Part shown: in pieces, positions 1 through 7,437 of the stretch
Layout of the letters: each line of letters begins with the position of its first letter
Numbering within the stretch: the stretch's first letter is position 1
Virus record (IMG/VR): IMGVR_UViG_3300005289_000016
Coordinates: 186,001 to 250,000 of that record
DNA: 64,000 nucleotides
Reading direction: 5' to 3' (one strand)
From: a virus
Position numbers and translations under genes: made by a program
Notes under the pieces: model-generated
The model's input: the letters and a program-made list of their open reading frames with translations, nothing else
What the model was told of the DNA's origin: nothing
The model's database searches: none

Positions 1-153
1 TCTGGTGAAGAGTTCGACTCTGCCAAGCACCTGATGAAAACCATCCAAGGGGCTGCTGGCATCTTCATTGACGCACTGCATACCGCAGATAGCATTGACC
101 AGCTCATTGACATCAACAATGAGTTCTACAAGATGGCCTGCACCAAATGCTGA
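1..153 (+). CDS. C-terminal fragment of an unknown protein
   Basis: An open frame enters from the left edge and stops with TGA at 151-153, giving the last 50 residues of a protein (ending ...FYKMACTKC). The piece is acidic and probably helical (repeated Ile/Leu/Asp around a DQLIDINNEF stretch). It is followed five bases later by a strong terminator, so it ends its transcription unit. Too little is present to name a function. Confidence 0.75.
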   Translation, partial: SGEEFDSAKHLMKTIQGAAGIFIDALHTADSIDQLIDINNEFYKMACTKC

Positions 154-157
154 CATA

Positions 158-184
158 GAGCCCGGGGAATCCCCGGGCTCTTTT
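158..184 (+). terminator. Rho-independent terminator
   Basis: A perfect 10-bp stem (GAGCCCGGGG / CCCCGGGCTC, loop AAT) at 158-180 followed by TTTT. It closes the truncated gene at the left edge. The 5' flank CATAGAG resembles the CATA flank of many other hairpins in this window. Confidence 0.9.
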
Positions 185-198
185 GCCGTCTCGATTCG

Positions 199-247
199 AT
201 TCGAAATATTTTCAACAATACATGATTCCGATGAATAACCTACCCTG
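199..247 (+). promoter_or_regulatory. Putative phage promoter, motif copy A
   Basis: Contains TTTTCAACAATACATGATT (210-228) preceded by TTCGAA and followed by AACCTACCC (237-245). The TTTC-A-RCAATACAT core recurs at 4642, 50412 and 30954, each in a gene-free gap after a hairpin and upstream of a new gene. Function as a promoter is inferred from position and conservation. Confidence 0.6.
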
Positions 248-264
248 ATCATTGGAGATCAAAC

Positions 265-591
265 ATGAACCTGCTCGCTAAAGCTGTAGAATTGAAAGCC
301 GCTCAAGAAGCTGCTAAACCAGTTGAGAAAGTATCTCTGCTGGCCCGTATCAAAGCTTACTTCCGTAAGCGTGCTGGCAAGAAAGCATACGAGGCTCTGA
401 AACAAGCCAAGCGTGAAGAGAAAGCCCAACTGGCTCTCACCAACGCTGAACGTGCTGACTTGCTGGACAAAGAATCCGATGAGCTGATCATGCAGTCCAT
501 CGGCGTGAAAGACAAAGCCAAGGTTGACGAACTGATTGAACTGGCTACTGCCAAGTCGATCGAAGCCGCTTCCCTGCGCGTAGCATTTTAA
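265..591 (+). CDS. Small Lys/Ala-rich helical protein, unknown
   Basis: A 108-residue protein with GGAG placed correctly before the ATG. It is dominated by Ala, Lys, Glu and Leu, with no Cys and no membrane segment; the central part (about residues 35-75) should form a long charged helix. It is the first gene after promoter motif A and is followed 26 bases later by a membrane-anchored protein, probably in the same transcript. I do not recognise the family. Confidence 0.85.
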   Translation: MNLLAKAVELKAAQEAAKPVEKVSLLARIKAYFRKRAGKKAYEALKQAKREEKAQLALTNAERADLLDKESDELIMQSIGVKDKAKVDELIELATAKSIEAASLRVAF

Positions 592-617
592 TCCCCCGGA
601 ACTGAAGGAGTTTCATC

Positions 618-1337
618 ATGGAAAAGCAAGTAGCCGTAATCGTTGGTGTTGGTGCTGTAGCCGCTGCTCTGGTTGGCGGTCTGGGTTGGAAGACTCTGAA
701 GAACCGCACTGGCAGTGACAAACTGTCCCAAGAGGCCATGGACCAGCGCAAAGAAGAACTGCGTGCTCGTCTGGCAAACAAGATCACCCAGCCTGTAGAA
801 GTACAGGTAGTTCACAAGGAAGCTGACCTCAGCACTCTGCGTGAAAGCGGTGTTCCAGTGTTGGCAAACATTGCCAGCCTGTTGGTCGAGACCACCGAAG
901 CACCAACCATGGATCAGGTGGTGCAAACCATCCTCCATGCAGAAACACCTAAGGACATCGTCGAGGTGATCGAAGGTGCTCACGGTGAGAAGGTCGTCAG
1001 CATCTCCCGTCCTCGGGCGGTGACTGCTCCTGTACAACCCGATCAGACTCCGATGTTCTGGAGTTCGTTCGTGACCAAATTGCGTCGTCCCGATGTCATC
1101 GAGATGTCTTCGAAGGACTTCGATACGCGCAATGGAGACTTGGCTCGTGGGTACCACAAATGCCGCGTGGATGGCGTTGATGGTGTTCTGCACGTGACCA
1201 AGTCCAACGTCTCTGCCGTGCTGCACATGGGCGGAGATGAGTTCACCGGCATCAGTACTTCGGGTAGTCGCTTCAATGGCAAAGGGTTGGTTAACCTGAA
1301 CCATGAGCAAGCGAAGAACTTCTTGACCGGTCGTTGA
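618..1337 (+). CDS. N-terminally anchored membrane protein, unknown
   Basis: 239 residues. Residues 6-24 form a Gly/Ala/Val-rich transmembrane segment ending in GGLGWKTLKNR; the rest is soluble and probably exposed on one membrane face. The beginning is very like that of the protein at 50487-51044 (MEAKQAAVLGAGAVAV...GLGW), and both end in a short 'F(L/N)...FLT' segment, so they are probable paralogues. Both lie shortly after a copy of the same promoter motif. Preceded by GAAGGAG. Function unknown. Confidence 0.85.
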   Translation: MEKQVAVIVGVGAVAAALVGGLGWKTLKNRTGSDKLSQEAMDQRKEELRARLANKITQPVEVQVVHKEADLSTLRESGVPVLANIASLLVETTEAPTMDQVVQTILHAETPKDIVEVIEGAHGEKVVSISRPRAVTAPVQPDQTPMFWSSFVTKLRRPDVIEMSSKDFDTRNGDLARGYHKCRVDGVDGVLHVTKSNVSAVLHMGGDEFTGISTSGSRFNGKGLVNLNHEQAKNFLTGR

Positions 1338-1405
1338 TATACCGCCATAATGGCACTTCACCATAACCCGGGACTCTGAGGGTCCCACTTGCAAGAGGCT
1401 TTACC

Positions 1406-1777
1406 ATGCGTCCTTTGAAACAAGCAATCTACTCCAGCCGTACTGCTGACAAGTTCGTTGTTCGTCTGCCTGATGGCATGCGTGAACGTATCGCAGAGGT
1501 TGCTAGGGATCACCATCGCTCAATGAACAGCGAGATCATTGCTCGCTTAGAGAAGAGCCTGGACCTGCCGGACGCTGAAGTGTTTGAAGTAGAAGCCCCG
1601 GAGGGTTCCATCTGGAATCCTTCCCTTCACAACTTGGTTCGTACCAAGGGTGGACAAATGGGCACTATCACGGAGTTCCGTGAAGTGTACAACAAGACAG
1701 CCGTCATCCAGGCTAAATTGGATCATCTGCATTGGCATGATCTCGGTGACTTGAAGCCGGTGTTTGTCAAAGCGTAA
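1406..1777 (+). CDS. Arc-family ribbon-helix-helix DNA-binding protein
   Basis: 123 residues. Residues 14-50 ([19 protein letters not shown]... then [14 protein letters not shown]) match the Arc/MetJ ribbon-helix-helix domain: a beta strand that contacts DNA and two dimerising helices. The remaining 70 residues are an extension not found in Arc and may bind a partner. It is the last gene of its unit, closed by a terminator. Probably a transcriptional regulator; target sites are unknown. The fold is well supported; the regulatory role is inference. Confidence 0.85.
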   Translation: MRPLKQAIYSSRTADKFVVRLPDGMRERIAEVARDHHRSMNSEIIARLEKSLDLPDAEVFEVEAPEGSIWNPSLHNLVRTKGGQMGTITEFREVYNKTAVIQAKLDHLHWHDLGDLKPVFVKA

Positions 1778-1784
1778 CGGAATA

Positions 1785-1832
1785 GATCAGGGACCTTCGG
1801 GTCCCTGATCTTTAGTTCCTTTTTTCTTTGTT
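1785..1832. terminator. Bidirectional terminator between convergent genes
   Basis: Eleven-base-pair stem GATCAGGGACC / GGTCCCTGATC with a TTC(G) type loop at 1785-1810, then a T-rich tract ending in TTTTTTCTTTGTT (1820-1832). It serves the plus-strand repressor gene and the minus-strand gene whose stop codon starts the shared tail. The T6CTTTGTT tail recurs elsewhere. Confidence 0.9.
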
Positions 1833-2298
1833 ACCAACGCATGGTCGCTGACTTTCCTTTGACCGTGACCTTCTTGCCTTTGAGCCAGTCTTTCAGATCC
1901 ACCAACTCACAGCTATCAATCATCTTCGAGCCAATGACCGACTTGGTCTTGTACTCGTTGCTCATGCCGTTGTGCAGGTTGTCCACCTTGACCCACATGG
2001 TCTGATCCCAGTCGATCTTGTAGAGGTAGACTTGCAGGCTTTGCAGTTCACGCTCAGACGGCAACGGACCATCGATGGTGATGGTGATCTCATTGCTCGC
2101 CGATTGGAACCGGGACAGATCCCAGTGTTTCTCGATGACTGAGGCAAAGCCCTGAGCAATGGCTTCTTCCATTAACGTCGTGGCGTACAACCATTCGTTG
2201 GATTCGGTCTTGTCCCACTTCTGCAACTCACCAGAGTGCATGATCCCGGGCTTGAGTTCGGGGTGCTTGTAGCCAGATCCATGGTACAGGTGGGACAT
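1831..2298 (-). CDS. Unknown protein, possible ADP-ribosyltransferase-like fold
   Basis: 155 residues from the ATG at 2298; a longer upstream frame would overlap the divergent gene at 2362 and begins with unlikely sequence. It starts MSHLYHGSGY, followed by a WLYATT-x-EEAIAQGF segment near residues 36-50. 'YHGS/YHGT ... YAT ... A' is typical of small ADP-ribosyltransferase-like proteins and RNA phosphotransferase-like folds, but I cannot identify a full catalytic triad. It is isolated, transcribed opposite to both neighbours. The assignment is tentative; the coding call is firm. Confidence 0.8.
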   Translation of the reverse strand: MSHLYHGSGYKHPELKPGIMHSGELQKWDKTESNEWLYATTLMEEAIAQGFASVIEKHWDLSRFQSASNEITITIDGPLPSERELQSLQVYLYKIDWDQTMWVKVDNLHNGMSNEYKTKSVIGSKMIDSCELVDLKDWLKGKKVTVKGKSATMRW

Positions 2299-2361
2299 GT
2301 TGATCACCGTTAATAAAGATAAAGAGCTGAGATGGTGTAGAACTGGACAAGGTCTCACACC

Positions 2362-2877
2362 ATGAAAAAGTTGTTGGTATTCCGTGAAGGACTGCATCCA
2401 GACTCTCGGGAGTTGGAAGACTACCTATACGATAGCGAGGCCATTCGAGATGACTTCTTCGATTTAGCTGCCCGCGATGAACTAGGGGTCTACCACGGTC
2501 GCCTGTCCATGCACGCTACGTCGTGGGACGTGACATTTAAAGACGATGACAAGTTTGACTTCTGGCACATCGTCTGCGAGGGCTCTACAGGTTATGCGTT
2601 CGAGGAACCTGCCTTCATTGCCGCAATGGAATTCTTCAAACAAGAATGGCGTCAAGCCAAACTTGTGAACTGTCGTGCCGTACTACACAAGAACAATTAC
2701 ATGGTCAGTATCTACCGCCTCCCTAAGGCGATGTCGGAAGTGATGAGCATGGACCTCAAGAATCGCTTGGAGAGTTTTAAGGATGGGAAGTTCCATTATG
2801 AAACACCTGCGGATGCTCTTGGACCTCTTGCTGTTGCCGAGGAGGAGAGAGAAATTCAGGAAAGTGCTAAAGGCTAG
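2362..2877 (+). CDS. Unknown soluble protein
   Basis: 171 residues, starting MKKLLVFREG. Rich in acidic and aromatic residues, no membrane segment or known motif. It is divergent from the gene at 2298 (63-base gap containing TTAATAAAGA, similar to a stretch near 31012). Its 3' end overlaps the next gene by about 80 bases in another frame. Confidence 0.8.
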   Translation: MKKLLVFREGLHPDSRELEDYLYDSEAIRDDFFDLAARDELGVYHGRLSMHATSWDVTFKDDDKFDFWHIVCEGSTGYAFEEPAFIAAMEFFKQEWRQAKLVNCRAVLHKNNYMVSIYRLPKAMSEVMSMDLKNRLESFKDGKFHYETPADALGPLAVAEEEREIQESAKG

Positions 2878-3361
2878 CATCCACGCTACCTTGTTGGACA
2901 AACACACCTACTACGTCTTCTACAGCATCCGGAAGGGTCTGGGCGTTGAATACGCGCGTGCCATGCTGCGAGATTCCATGTACGACATGGTGCTGTCGAT
3001 GTACAAAGAGAAAGGCCTTGAGATGGCGTTCTACACGGACATCGCTCGAGATCTGTGTGAGTGGGGTGATCGCATTGAATTCCTCGGTCTGTATGAGCCG
3101 ACACCACAGCGTGAGAAGTTTGTCTTCTACCACGGCCAAGGGATTCCTGCCAAACGTCTCTACTTCCAATACGGTGACCACCTGTTCAATCGACTGGTTG
3201 ATTACCCGGGTGTACAGATGGAAATGAGCAACATCATGTTCGATGTCATTGATAACAAAGGGGCTCCGGGCCAAGAGCCAGTGATCCATGCCAACGGTCG
3301 TAGGACGGTCAGTATGTTCGTTCTGAGGACTGAGGAAACTCAGGATAGTATGAAGGACTGA
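2798..3361 (+). CDS. Unknown protein with basic hydrophobic N-terminus
   Basis: 187 residues from the ATG at 2798, which has GGGAAG seven bases upstream; ATGs at 2783 and 2813 are alternatives. The start (MKHLRMLLDLLLLPRRREKFRK) is an amphipathic basic segment, possibly membrane-associated. The rest is soluble and rich in Tyr, Phe and Arg. The start lies inside the previous gene, so translational coupling is likely. Family not recognised. Confidence 0.75.
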   Translation: MKHLRMLLDLLLLPRRREKFRKVLKASIHATLLDKHTYYVFYSIRKGLGVEYARAMLRDSMYDMVLSMYKEKGLEMAFYTDIARDLCEWGDRIEFLGLYEPTPQREKFVFYHGQGIPAKRLYFQYGDHLFNRLVDYPGVQMEMSNIMFDVIDNKGAPGQEPVIHANGRRTVSMFVLRTEETQDSMKD

Positions 3362-3396
3362 TCAAAGTCCTCTGCCAACTATCTAAGGAATCCAAC

Positions 3397-3813
3397 ATGG
3401 CCGTCATTGACGAAACCAAGAAACCAGCCCAGAAGAAAGCAGCAGCCAAACCTGCGGCAAAGAAGCCAGCCGCTAAACCGGCTGCCAAGCCTCGTGCCAA
3501 GGTCGCTCCTGCCGACGGTATCAAGAAGACCCCAGTGGCTTCGATCACCGTTCCTCCTGCTGCTCAGGCCAAGCCTGCTGCGAAGAAGAAGCCAGCGGTC
3601 AAGCAACCCATCGCGAAACTGCCTCCTCGTCTGGCCAAGATCATCGAAGGCTTCGCCAAGGGCGGCGTGACTCGTTCTGAATCCCTGGGTGGCAAGATCA
3701 CCAAGGCTCAGAAAGAAGTCCTGAACAAAGAAGCTGCACGTCTGGGCGTGACCCCGGCTGCACTGGTGGCCGCACTGGTCATCAACTTCCTCGAAGCCTG
3801 CGCTGCCGAGTGA
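3397..3813 (+). CDS. Histone H1-like Lys/Ala/Pro-rich protein
   Basis: 138 residues. Residues 9-75 are low-complexity repeats of AAKPAAKKP type with almost only Ala, Lys and Pro, like the tails of histone H1 and of bacterial AlgP/HU-tail proteins. Residues 75-138 form a small predicted helical domain (PRLAKIIEGF ... AARLGVTPAALVAALVINFLEA). The composition suggests binding to DNA or RNA; whether it condenses the phage genome or acts on host DNA cannot be told. Preceded by AAGGAA and followed by a terminator. Confidence 0.85.
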   Translation: MAVIDETKKPAQKKAAAKPAAKKPAAKPAAKPRAKVAPADGIKKTPVASITVPPAAQAKPAAKKKPAVKQPIAKLPPRLAKIIEGFAKGGVTRSESLGGKITKAQKEVLNKEAARLGVTPAALVAALVINFLEACAAE

Positions 3814-3820
3814 TGTGCCT

Positions 3821-3848
3821 GGGGAGAGCTTCGGCTCTCCCCTTTATG
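3821..3848 (+). terminator. UUCG-loop hairpin with TTTATG tail
   Basis: Nine-base-pair stem GGGGAGAGC / GCTCTCCCC closed by a TTCG tetraloop (3821-3842) followed by TTTATG. The spanin gene starts 12 bases later. The TATG tail is shared with other hairpins here. Confidence 0.8.
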
Positions 3849-3858
3849 AGGAGATACC

Positions 3859-4362
3859 ATGAGCAAGCTATTATCACTGAGTAGCCTGAAGTGGCTAATC
3901 GCCATCGGCATTCTGCTTGCCGGTCTGGCGTACTGGATCAACTGGTCTTTGGACATGAACACTCAGGTGGCCGACCAGAAGACCACCATCGAGCAACGTG
4001 ACGAAACCATCGCTAGTCTGCGTACCGAGATCGAAACGTACACCTCCAATAAGAAACAGAACAAGATGTGGTTTGATGCGCTGGAAGACGCGCAAGTAGA
4101 CCTTCTCTGTGCTGCCCGTACAGGCACGCCAGTGCCGACCCCTGACGTTCCCCAGGTACAGATCAAAGAAGTGATCCAGTACCGCGACAGGGTCTCTCAA
4201 TGCCCCACTACCGACATCACCAAGGCAGAAGTCTTTGACCCCAAGGTTTCTGAACTGCGCCCTGTGAATGATGAGATCGCATTGCAAGCTTTGAACAATG
4301 CCTGGAAGGCGTTCTGCAAGGCTGACAACAATGAGGATGAGACATGCGCGCCCTTTCGTTGA
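3859..4362 (+). CDS. Rz-like inner-membrane spanin
   Basis: 167 residues: a single N-terminal transmembrane helix (about residues 12-29, LIAIGILLAGLAYWINW) followed by a periplasmic coiled coil (about 35-65, QVADQKTTIEQRDETIASLRTEIE) and a Cys-containing, Pro-rich C-terminal region. This is the usual plan of i-spanins, which join outer-membrane lipoproteins to fuse the two membranes at lysis. A lipoprotein gene overlaps its end, as in Rz/Rz1 pairs. Assignment rests on architecture and pairing, not on sequence identity. Confidence 0.75.
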   Translation: MSKLLSLSSLKWLIAIGILLAGLAYWINWSLDMNTQVADQKTTIEQRDETIASLRTEIETYTSNKKQNKMWFDALEDAQVDLLCAARTGTPVPTPDVPQVQIKEVIQYRDRVSQCPTTDITKAEVFDPKVSELRPVNDEIALQALNNAWKAFCKADNNEDETCAPFR

Positions 4363-4589
4363 CGCTCTTGTTTGCTGTGTTCTTCCTGCAAGGATGTGGC
4401 AATCGACAGTACCAAGCAGTGCCTCGCTGTGAACCCAGTAATCCACCCAAGGGCGAACAGTACACCAAAGGCACCCCGGATGAGAAGTTGGTCCTGATGA
4501 CCACTGCCTACATCCGCCAGACCCAAGTAGTCACCGACTGCAATGACAGCATCCGTCTGATCAACGCGGCTAACAAAGCAGTCAAGTAA
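4344..4589 (+). CDS. Rz1-like outer-membrane lipoprotein spanin
   Basis: 81 residues starting inside the preceding gene (19-base overlap). Residues 1-18 are a lipoprotein signal: MRALS then a hydrophobic core and lipobox LQGC with the lipidated Cys at 18. The mature part is short, polar and contains three Pro in the first 25 residues, as o-spanins often do. With the upstream coiled-coil membrane protein it would span the periplasm. A terminator follows directly. Confidence 0.78.
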   Translation: MRALSLTLLFAVFFLQGCGNRQYQAVPRCEPSNPPKGEQYTKGTPDEKLVLMTTAYIRQTQVVTDCNDSIRLINAANKAVK

Positions 4590-4593
4590 ATAC

Positions 4594-4620
4594 TGGCGAG
4601 GGCTTCGGCTCTCGCCTTTA
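4594..4620 (+). terminator. UUCG-loop hairpin with TTTATG tail
   Basis: Stem GGCGAGGGC / GCTCTCGCC around TTCG (4594-4616), tail TTTATGCCG. It ends the spanin unit and lies just before promoter motif B. Confidence 0.8.
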
Positions 4621-4629
4621 TGCCGATTC

Positions 4630-4680
4630 GATTGAACTTTATTTCAACAATACATGATTGCGGTGTATCAACCCTAACCT
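4630..4680 (+). promoter_or_regulatory. Putative phage promoter, motif copy B
   Basis: TTGAAC, then TTTCAACAATACATGATT (4642-4659), then AACCCTAACC (4670-4679). The core is identical to copy A (211-228) apart from surrounding bases. It precedes the small membrane gene at 4699. Confidence 0.6.
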
Positions 4681-4698
4681 AGTAATAAGGATCGCATC

Positions 4699-4878
4699 AT
4701 GTCTGAGAACAACACCGCTGCAACGGTTATCACCGTCGGCATTGTGGGTCTGATTGGCTTTAAGTGCTATCGGAACTACAAACGCCGTAAAGAAGAAGAA
4801 GCGAAGATGATTAAAGTTCGTGCCACTGTGGCGAACATGATCAAGGACGTTCCCGGCTACAACAAACCATCTCGCTAA
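4699..4878 (+). CDS. Small single-pass membrane protein
   Basis: 59 residues with AAGGA before the ATG. Residues 8-23 (ATVITVGIVGLIGFKC) are a transmembrane helix followed by a basic YRNYKRRKEEE stop-transfer stretch, so the C-terminus should be cytoplasmic. It resembles in plan, though not clearly in sequence, the anchors of the proteins at 618 and 50487 and the tiny proteins at 51054 and 51204. First gene after motif B. Function unknown. Confidence 0.8.
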   Translation: MSENNTAATVITVGIVGLIGFKCYRNYKRRKEEEAKMIKVRATVANMIKDVPGYNKPSR

Positions 4879-4888
4879 GGAGATAGCA

Positions 4889-5251
4889 ATGTACATCGAC
4901 GCCATCGTCGCAGTGTTCGCTCCAGCTCTTCGGATCTGGACCAGTCACGCCAGCCTGCTGAGCAGCTACGTGTCCACGCAGAACTTCGCGGTGGCCATTG
5001 AACTTATCCAAGGCTTTGTTACCACGATCAACGTGGTGGACATAAAGGGAACCGTCCTGCACACCGAGCAGATCGAATTCCCTTTTGAAAGCCTGCGCTG
5101 GTACGCAGAGACCCTGCAAGGTATTCCGATCTTTTCGTTGAAGCATGAGCTTCAGCCGGAGTACCGTGCCAAGGTCATCATCGAGCAAGCAAAGATTATC
5201 CTGTCCGTCGATTGGGCAGAGAATCCTGCTGACAAAAGCAAGTTGCAATAA
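4889..5251 (+). CDS. Unknown protein
   Basis: 120 residues, ten bases after the previous stop with AAGGAGATAGCA before the ATG. The first 30 residues are fairly hydrophobic (MYIDAIVAVFAPALRIW...), the rest is mixed alpha/beta. No recognised motif. Likely same operon as the membrane protein upstream and the genes at 5283 and 5936. Confidence 0.8.
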   Translation: MYIDAIVAVFAPALRIWTSHASLLSSYVSTQNFAVAIELIQGFVTTINVVDIKGTVLHTEQIEFPFESLRWYAETLQGIPIFSLKHELQPEYRAKVIIEQAKIILSVDWAENPADKSKLQ

Positions 5252-5282
5252 CCTACCCTATCCCCATGCTAAGGAGCATGTC

Positions 5283-5939
5283 ATGACTTACACTATCATC
5301 GTTGATTCCCGCGAAGTTGCAGAAGCTCAGGCTAACACCCGTGAGCCGTTTAAAGACCTGTTCGTCACTCGCCTCCCAAGCGAATGTGAAGAGGTTGGTT
5401 ACGAGCGTGTCGATGACATGCTGATCGTGAAGTACGAAGAGAACGAAGATGGTCGCATGGCCATCACCGCTCAGATGCCGTACGACCTTCACGATCACCT
5501 GCCTCGCATCTTCGGCGTTATCCTGAAGCTGCATTACGGTGTGACCAAGATCAAGCTGGGCAACAAGATCCACCGCATCGATGTCCTCGTGAACGCGCCG
5601 TTAGGCGTGTACTTCAATGAGGCCATCATAGGTGGTCGTGCACTGAAACATGAAACAACCGGCACTGTATTTACCCGTGGTGGAGATACATACGCCGCTG
5701 TAACGGACGTCACCCTGAAGATCCTTAACGAGCGTTTCGTTAAGAAAGGCACTGGCGTCTTTATCCCTGATACCTACCTGGTCCGCTTCGTTGTGAATGG
5801 CCGGTATGTGTATCAGCCAATGTCTCGTCTGTTCAACGATGTTGATGTGGCTAGCAGCTTCAATGCCGCCATCACCAAAGAAGAATGGGCTGAGAAGAAT
5901 CAAGAAGTAATCAACAGCCTGGGAGATCCCACCAAATGA
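5283..5939 (+). CDS. Unknown soluble protein
   Basis: 218 residues from the ATG at 5283 (AAGGAG seven bases upstream); the open frame extends further upstream but overlaps the preceding gene and lacks a ribosome-binding site there. Mixed alpha/beta, no Cys-rich motif, no membrane segment; contains a KIKLGNKIHRIDVLVNAPLG stretch. Overlaps the next gene by four bases (ATGA), so the two are translationally coupled. Family unknown. Confidence 0.85.
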   Translation: MTYTIIVDSREVAEAQANTREPFKDLFVTRLPSECEEVGYERVDDMLIVKYEENEDGRMAITAQMPYDLHDHLPRIFGVILKLHYGVTKIKLGNKIHRIDVLVNAPLGVYFNEAIIGGRALKHETTGTVFTRGGDTYAAVTDVTLKILNERFVKKGTGVFIPDTYLVRFVVNGRYVYQPMSRLFNDVDVASSFNAAITKEEWAEKNQEVINSLGDPTK

Positions 5940-6241
5940 TCCAAGTATATCACGAAGAGAACGGCCTGATCTTCCGTAAGCACGAGGCCGACACCGGGAT
6001 CAGCTACATCGCTGTTCCCATCGAAGAACTGGAACCAGAGGAGCCCTTGAAAGGCCTTCTGGTTCGTCACGGTAATCCGCACACAGGACAGTGTGGTTAC
6101 TACCCGCTGTCCTTACTGCTTACCACTCCTGACAAACGTTACGAGATCGCCAGCAAACAACACAAACGTCCACCAAACGAAAACTGGGTACAACGTATCC
6201 TGTCCGACCTGAAATGTGAAGGCTTGAAACTGGTTCACTGA
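5936..6241 (+). CDS. Unknown small protein
   Basis: 101 residues, coupled to the upstream gene by an ATGA overlap. Acidic N-terminal half, basic C-terminal half (KQHKRPPNENWVQRILSDLK). No known domain. Last gene of the operon that begins at promoter motif B; a bidirectional terminator follows. Confidence 0.85.
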   Translation: MIQVYHEENGLIFRKHEADTGISYIAVPIEELEPEEPLKGLLVRHGNPHTGQCGYYPLSLLLTTPDKRYEIASKQHKRPPNENWVQRILSDLKCEGLKLVH

Positions 6242-6242
6242 C

Positions 6243-6294
6243 GGCATAAGGAGAGGACCCCATGGGGTCCTCTCCAGTGCTTTCTTTTTTCTTT
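6243..6294. terminator. Bidirectional terminator between convergent genes
   Basis: Twelve-base-pair stem GGAGAGGACCCC / GGGGTCCTCTCC with loop AT (6250-6275), flanked upstream by CGGCATA and downstream by TTTTTTCTTTATT (6285-6297). Serves the plus gene ending at 6241 and the minus gene ending at 6293. Confidence 0.9.
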
Positions 6295-7396
6295 ATTTGA
6301 CCGAACGGTCGATGTACTTGATGATTGCCACAGCCGTCTTATAACGCTCGAGCATATCGATGATGCCCCAGGTCCACTTCTCAGGATCGCCTTGGAAGTA
6401 GAAACGGTCGTAGAAATCTTCGTACAGGCTGTAGTCCGACTCGTAGATCCACGCACTGAACTCAGAGCCGTCTTCGAAGTCCAGCCAGGATAGGTCGCGC
6501 AGAAGTTTTACCGACGGGTCCCACTCTCGGTCCGACAACATCTCTTTGACCAGTTTGGCACCGTACAGGACATCTTCCTTGCTCAATGCAGGTAGGGTGG
6601 CCTGTGGCTTGACTTCCGGGATGGGCTTGGTATCCACATACCCGTTTTCATCAATAAAGATGTTGAGGTTCTTGATACTGGACGTCCCCATCTTTGGAAG
6701 CTTGGGTACCGGATCAGGGATCTTGTTCAGTTCCTCAACTGCTTTACGTACGACTTCCAGCGCGCCTTCGTCACCTTCTTCCTTGCCTTTGACAGCGGCA
6801 TGGCAACGCTTTTCGATAGCCTGGACTTGGTTGTCCATTGACTTGAGTACCTGACCCCATGCACGACAGAACTTATCTACCGAATCATGGGCGACCTTGA
6901 TATTCAGTAGCGCGCCTTTGCCGATGGTGTTGTTGACCGTGAAGTATGGGCTGATATCAGAGGCTGGAACATCACCTTCCACGAACTTCTGCTTGTCAAG
7001 CCATGAGGAACTGAGGTAGGTCTTCTCGAGTTCTTTGAGGAACTTGGCGATTTCGTTACGGTGCTCCTGATTCCATTTCTCTTCTTCGGGAATGGATTTT
7101 GGTTTACCCTTCTTGCCAAAGATAGTGGAGATGACGCTGCCAAGACTTTCCATGGCTGGTCGCTCGCCTTCAGGCAACAGACCACTTACCAACTGCACCA
7201 CGCCTTCTTGCGCAGCAATGTTCTCTGGCATATCGCGACTGATCTGGATAGCCAGAGAGCGAGCTTTATGCAGGGCCTCGTTACGGCATTCGTCACGCCG
7301 GTTGATCTCTTCGATCGACTCGAGTGACGCCAGAAGACCCTTACTGACTTGTCGAGCATCTGATACGATGTATTGACTGAGGATGTTGTGTTTCAT
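6293..7396 (-). CDS. Probable head or virion protein, unknown
   Basis: 367 residues from the second of two adjacent ATGs, which has AAGGA six bases upstream. Largely helical and charged. Near residue 84 it carries AMESLGSVI, close to the S-x-E-S/A-L/M pattern repeated in the capsid protein (28568), the portal (43522) and the acidic protein at 9562. That pattern may be a prohead-protease site, so I infer a head-internal protein. The C-terminal 100 residues are rich in Trp, Tyr and Asp. Downstream of the SNF2 helicase gene, separated from it by a hairpin. Confidence 0.8.
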   Translation of the reverse strand: MKHNILSQYIVSDARQVSKGLLASLESIEEINRRDECRNEALHKARSLAIQISRDMPENIAAQEGVVQLVSGLLPEGERPAMESLGSVISTIFGKKGKPKSIPEEEKWNQEHRNEIAKFLKELEKTYLSSSWLDKQKFVEGDVPASDISPYFTVNNTIGKGALLNIKVAHDSVDKFCRAWGQVLKSMDNQVQAIEKRCHAAVKGKEEGDEGALEVVRKAVEELNKIPDPVPKLPKMGTSSIKNLNIFIDENGYVDTKPIPEVKPQATLPALSKEDVLYGAKLVKEMLSDREWDPSVKLLRDLSWLDFEDGSEFSAWIYESDYSLYEDFYDRFYFQGDPEKWTWGIIDMLERYKTAVAIIKYIDRSVK

Positions 7397-7408
7397 CATC
7401 GATCCTTA

Positions 7409-7433
7409 AAAGGTGGGGACCCGAAGGCCCCCG
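7409..7433 (-). terminator. UUCG-loop hairpin, minus strand
   Basis: On the minus strand GGGG-GCC TTCG GGT-CCCC is followed by ACCTTTTAAGG. It lies between the helicase gene end (7438) and the next minus-strand start (7396); a partial terminator is likely because the T tract is short. Confidence 0.65.
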
Positions 7434-7437
7434 GTAG

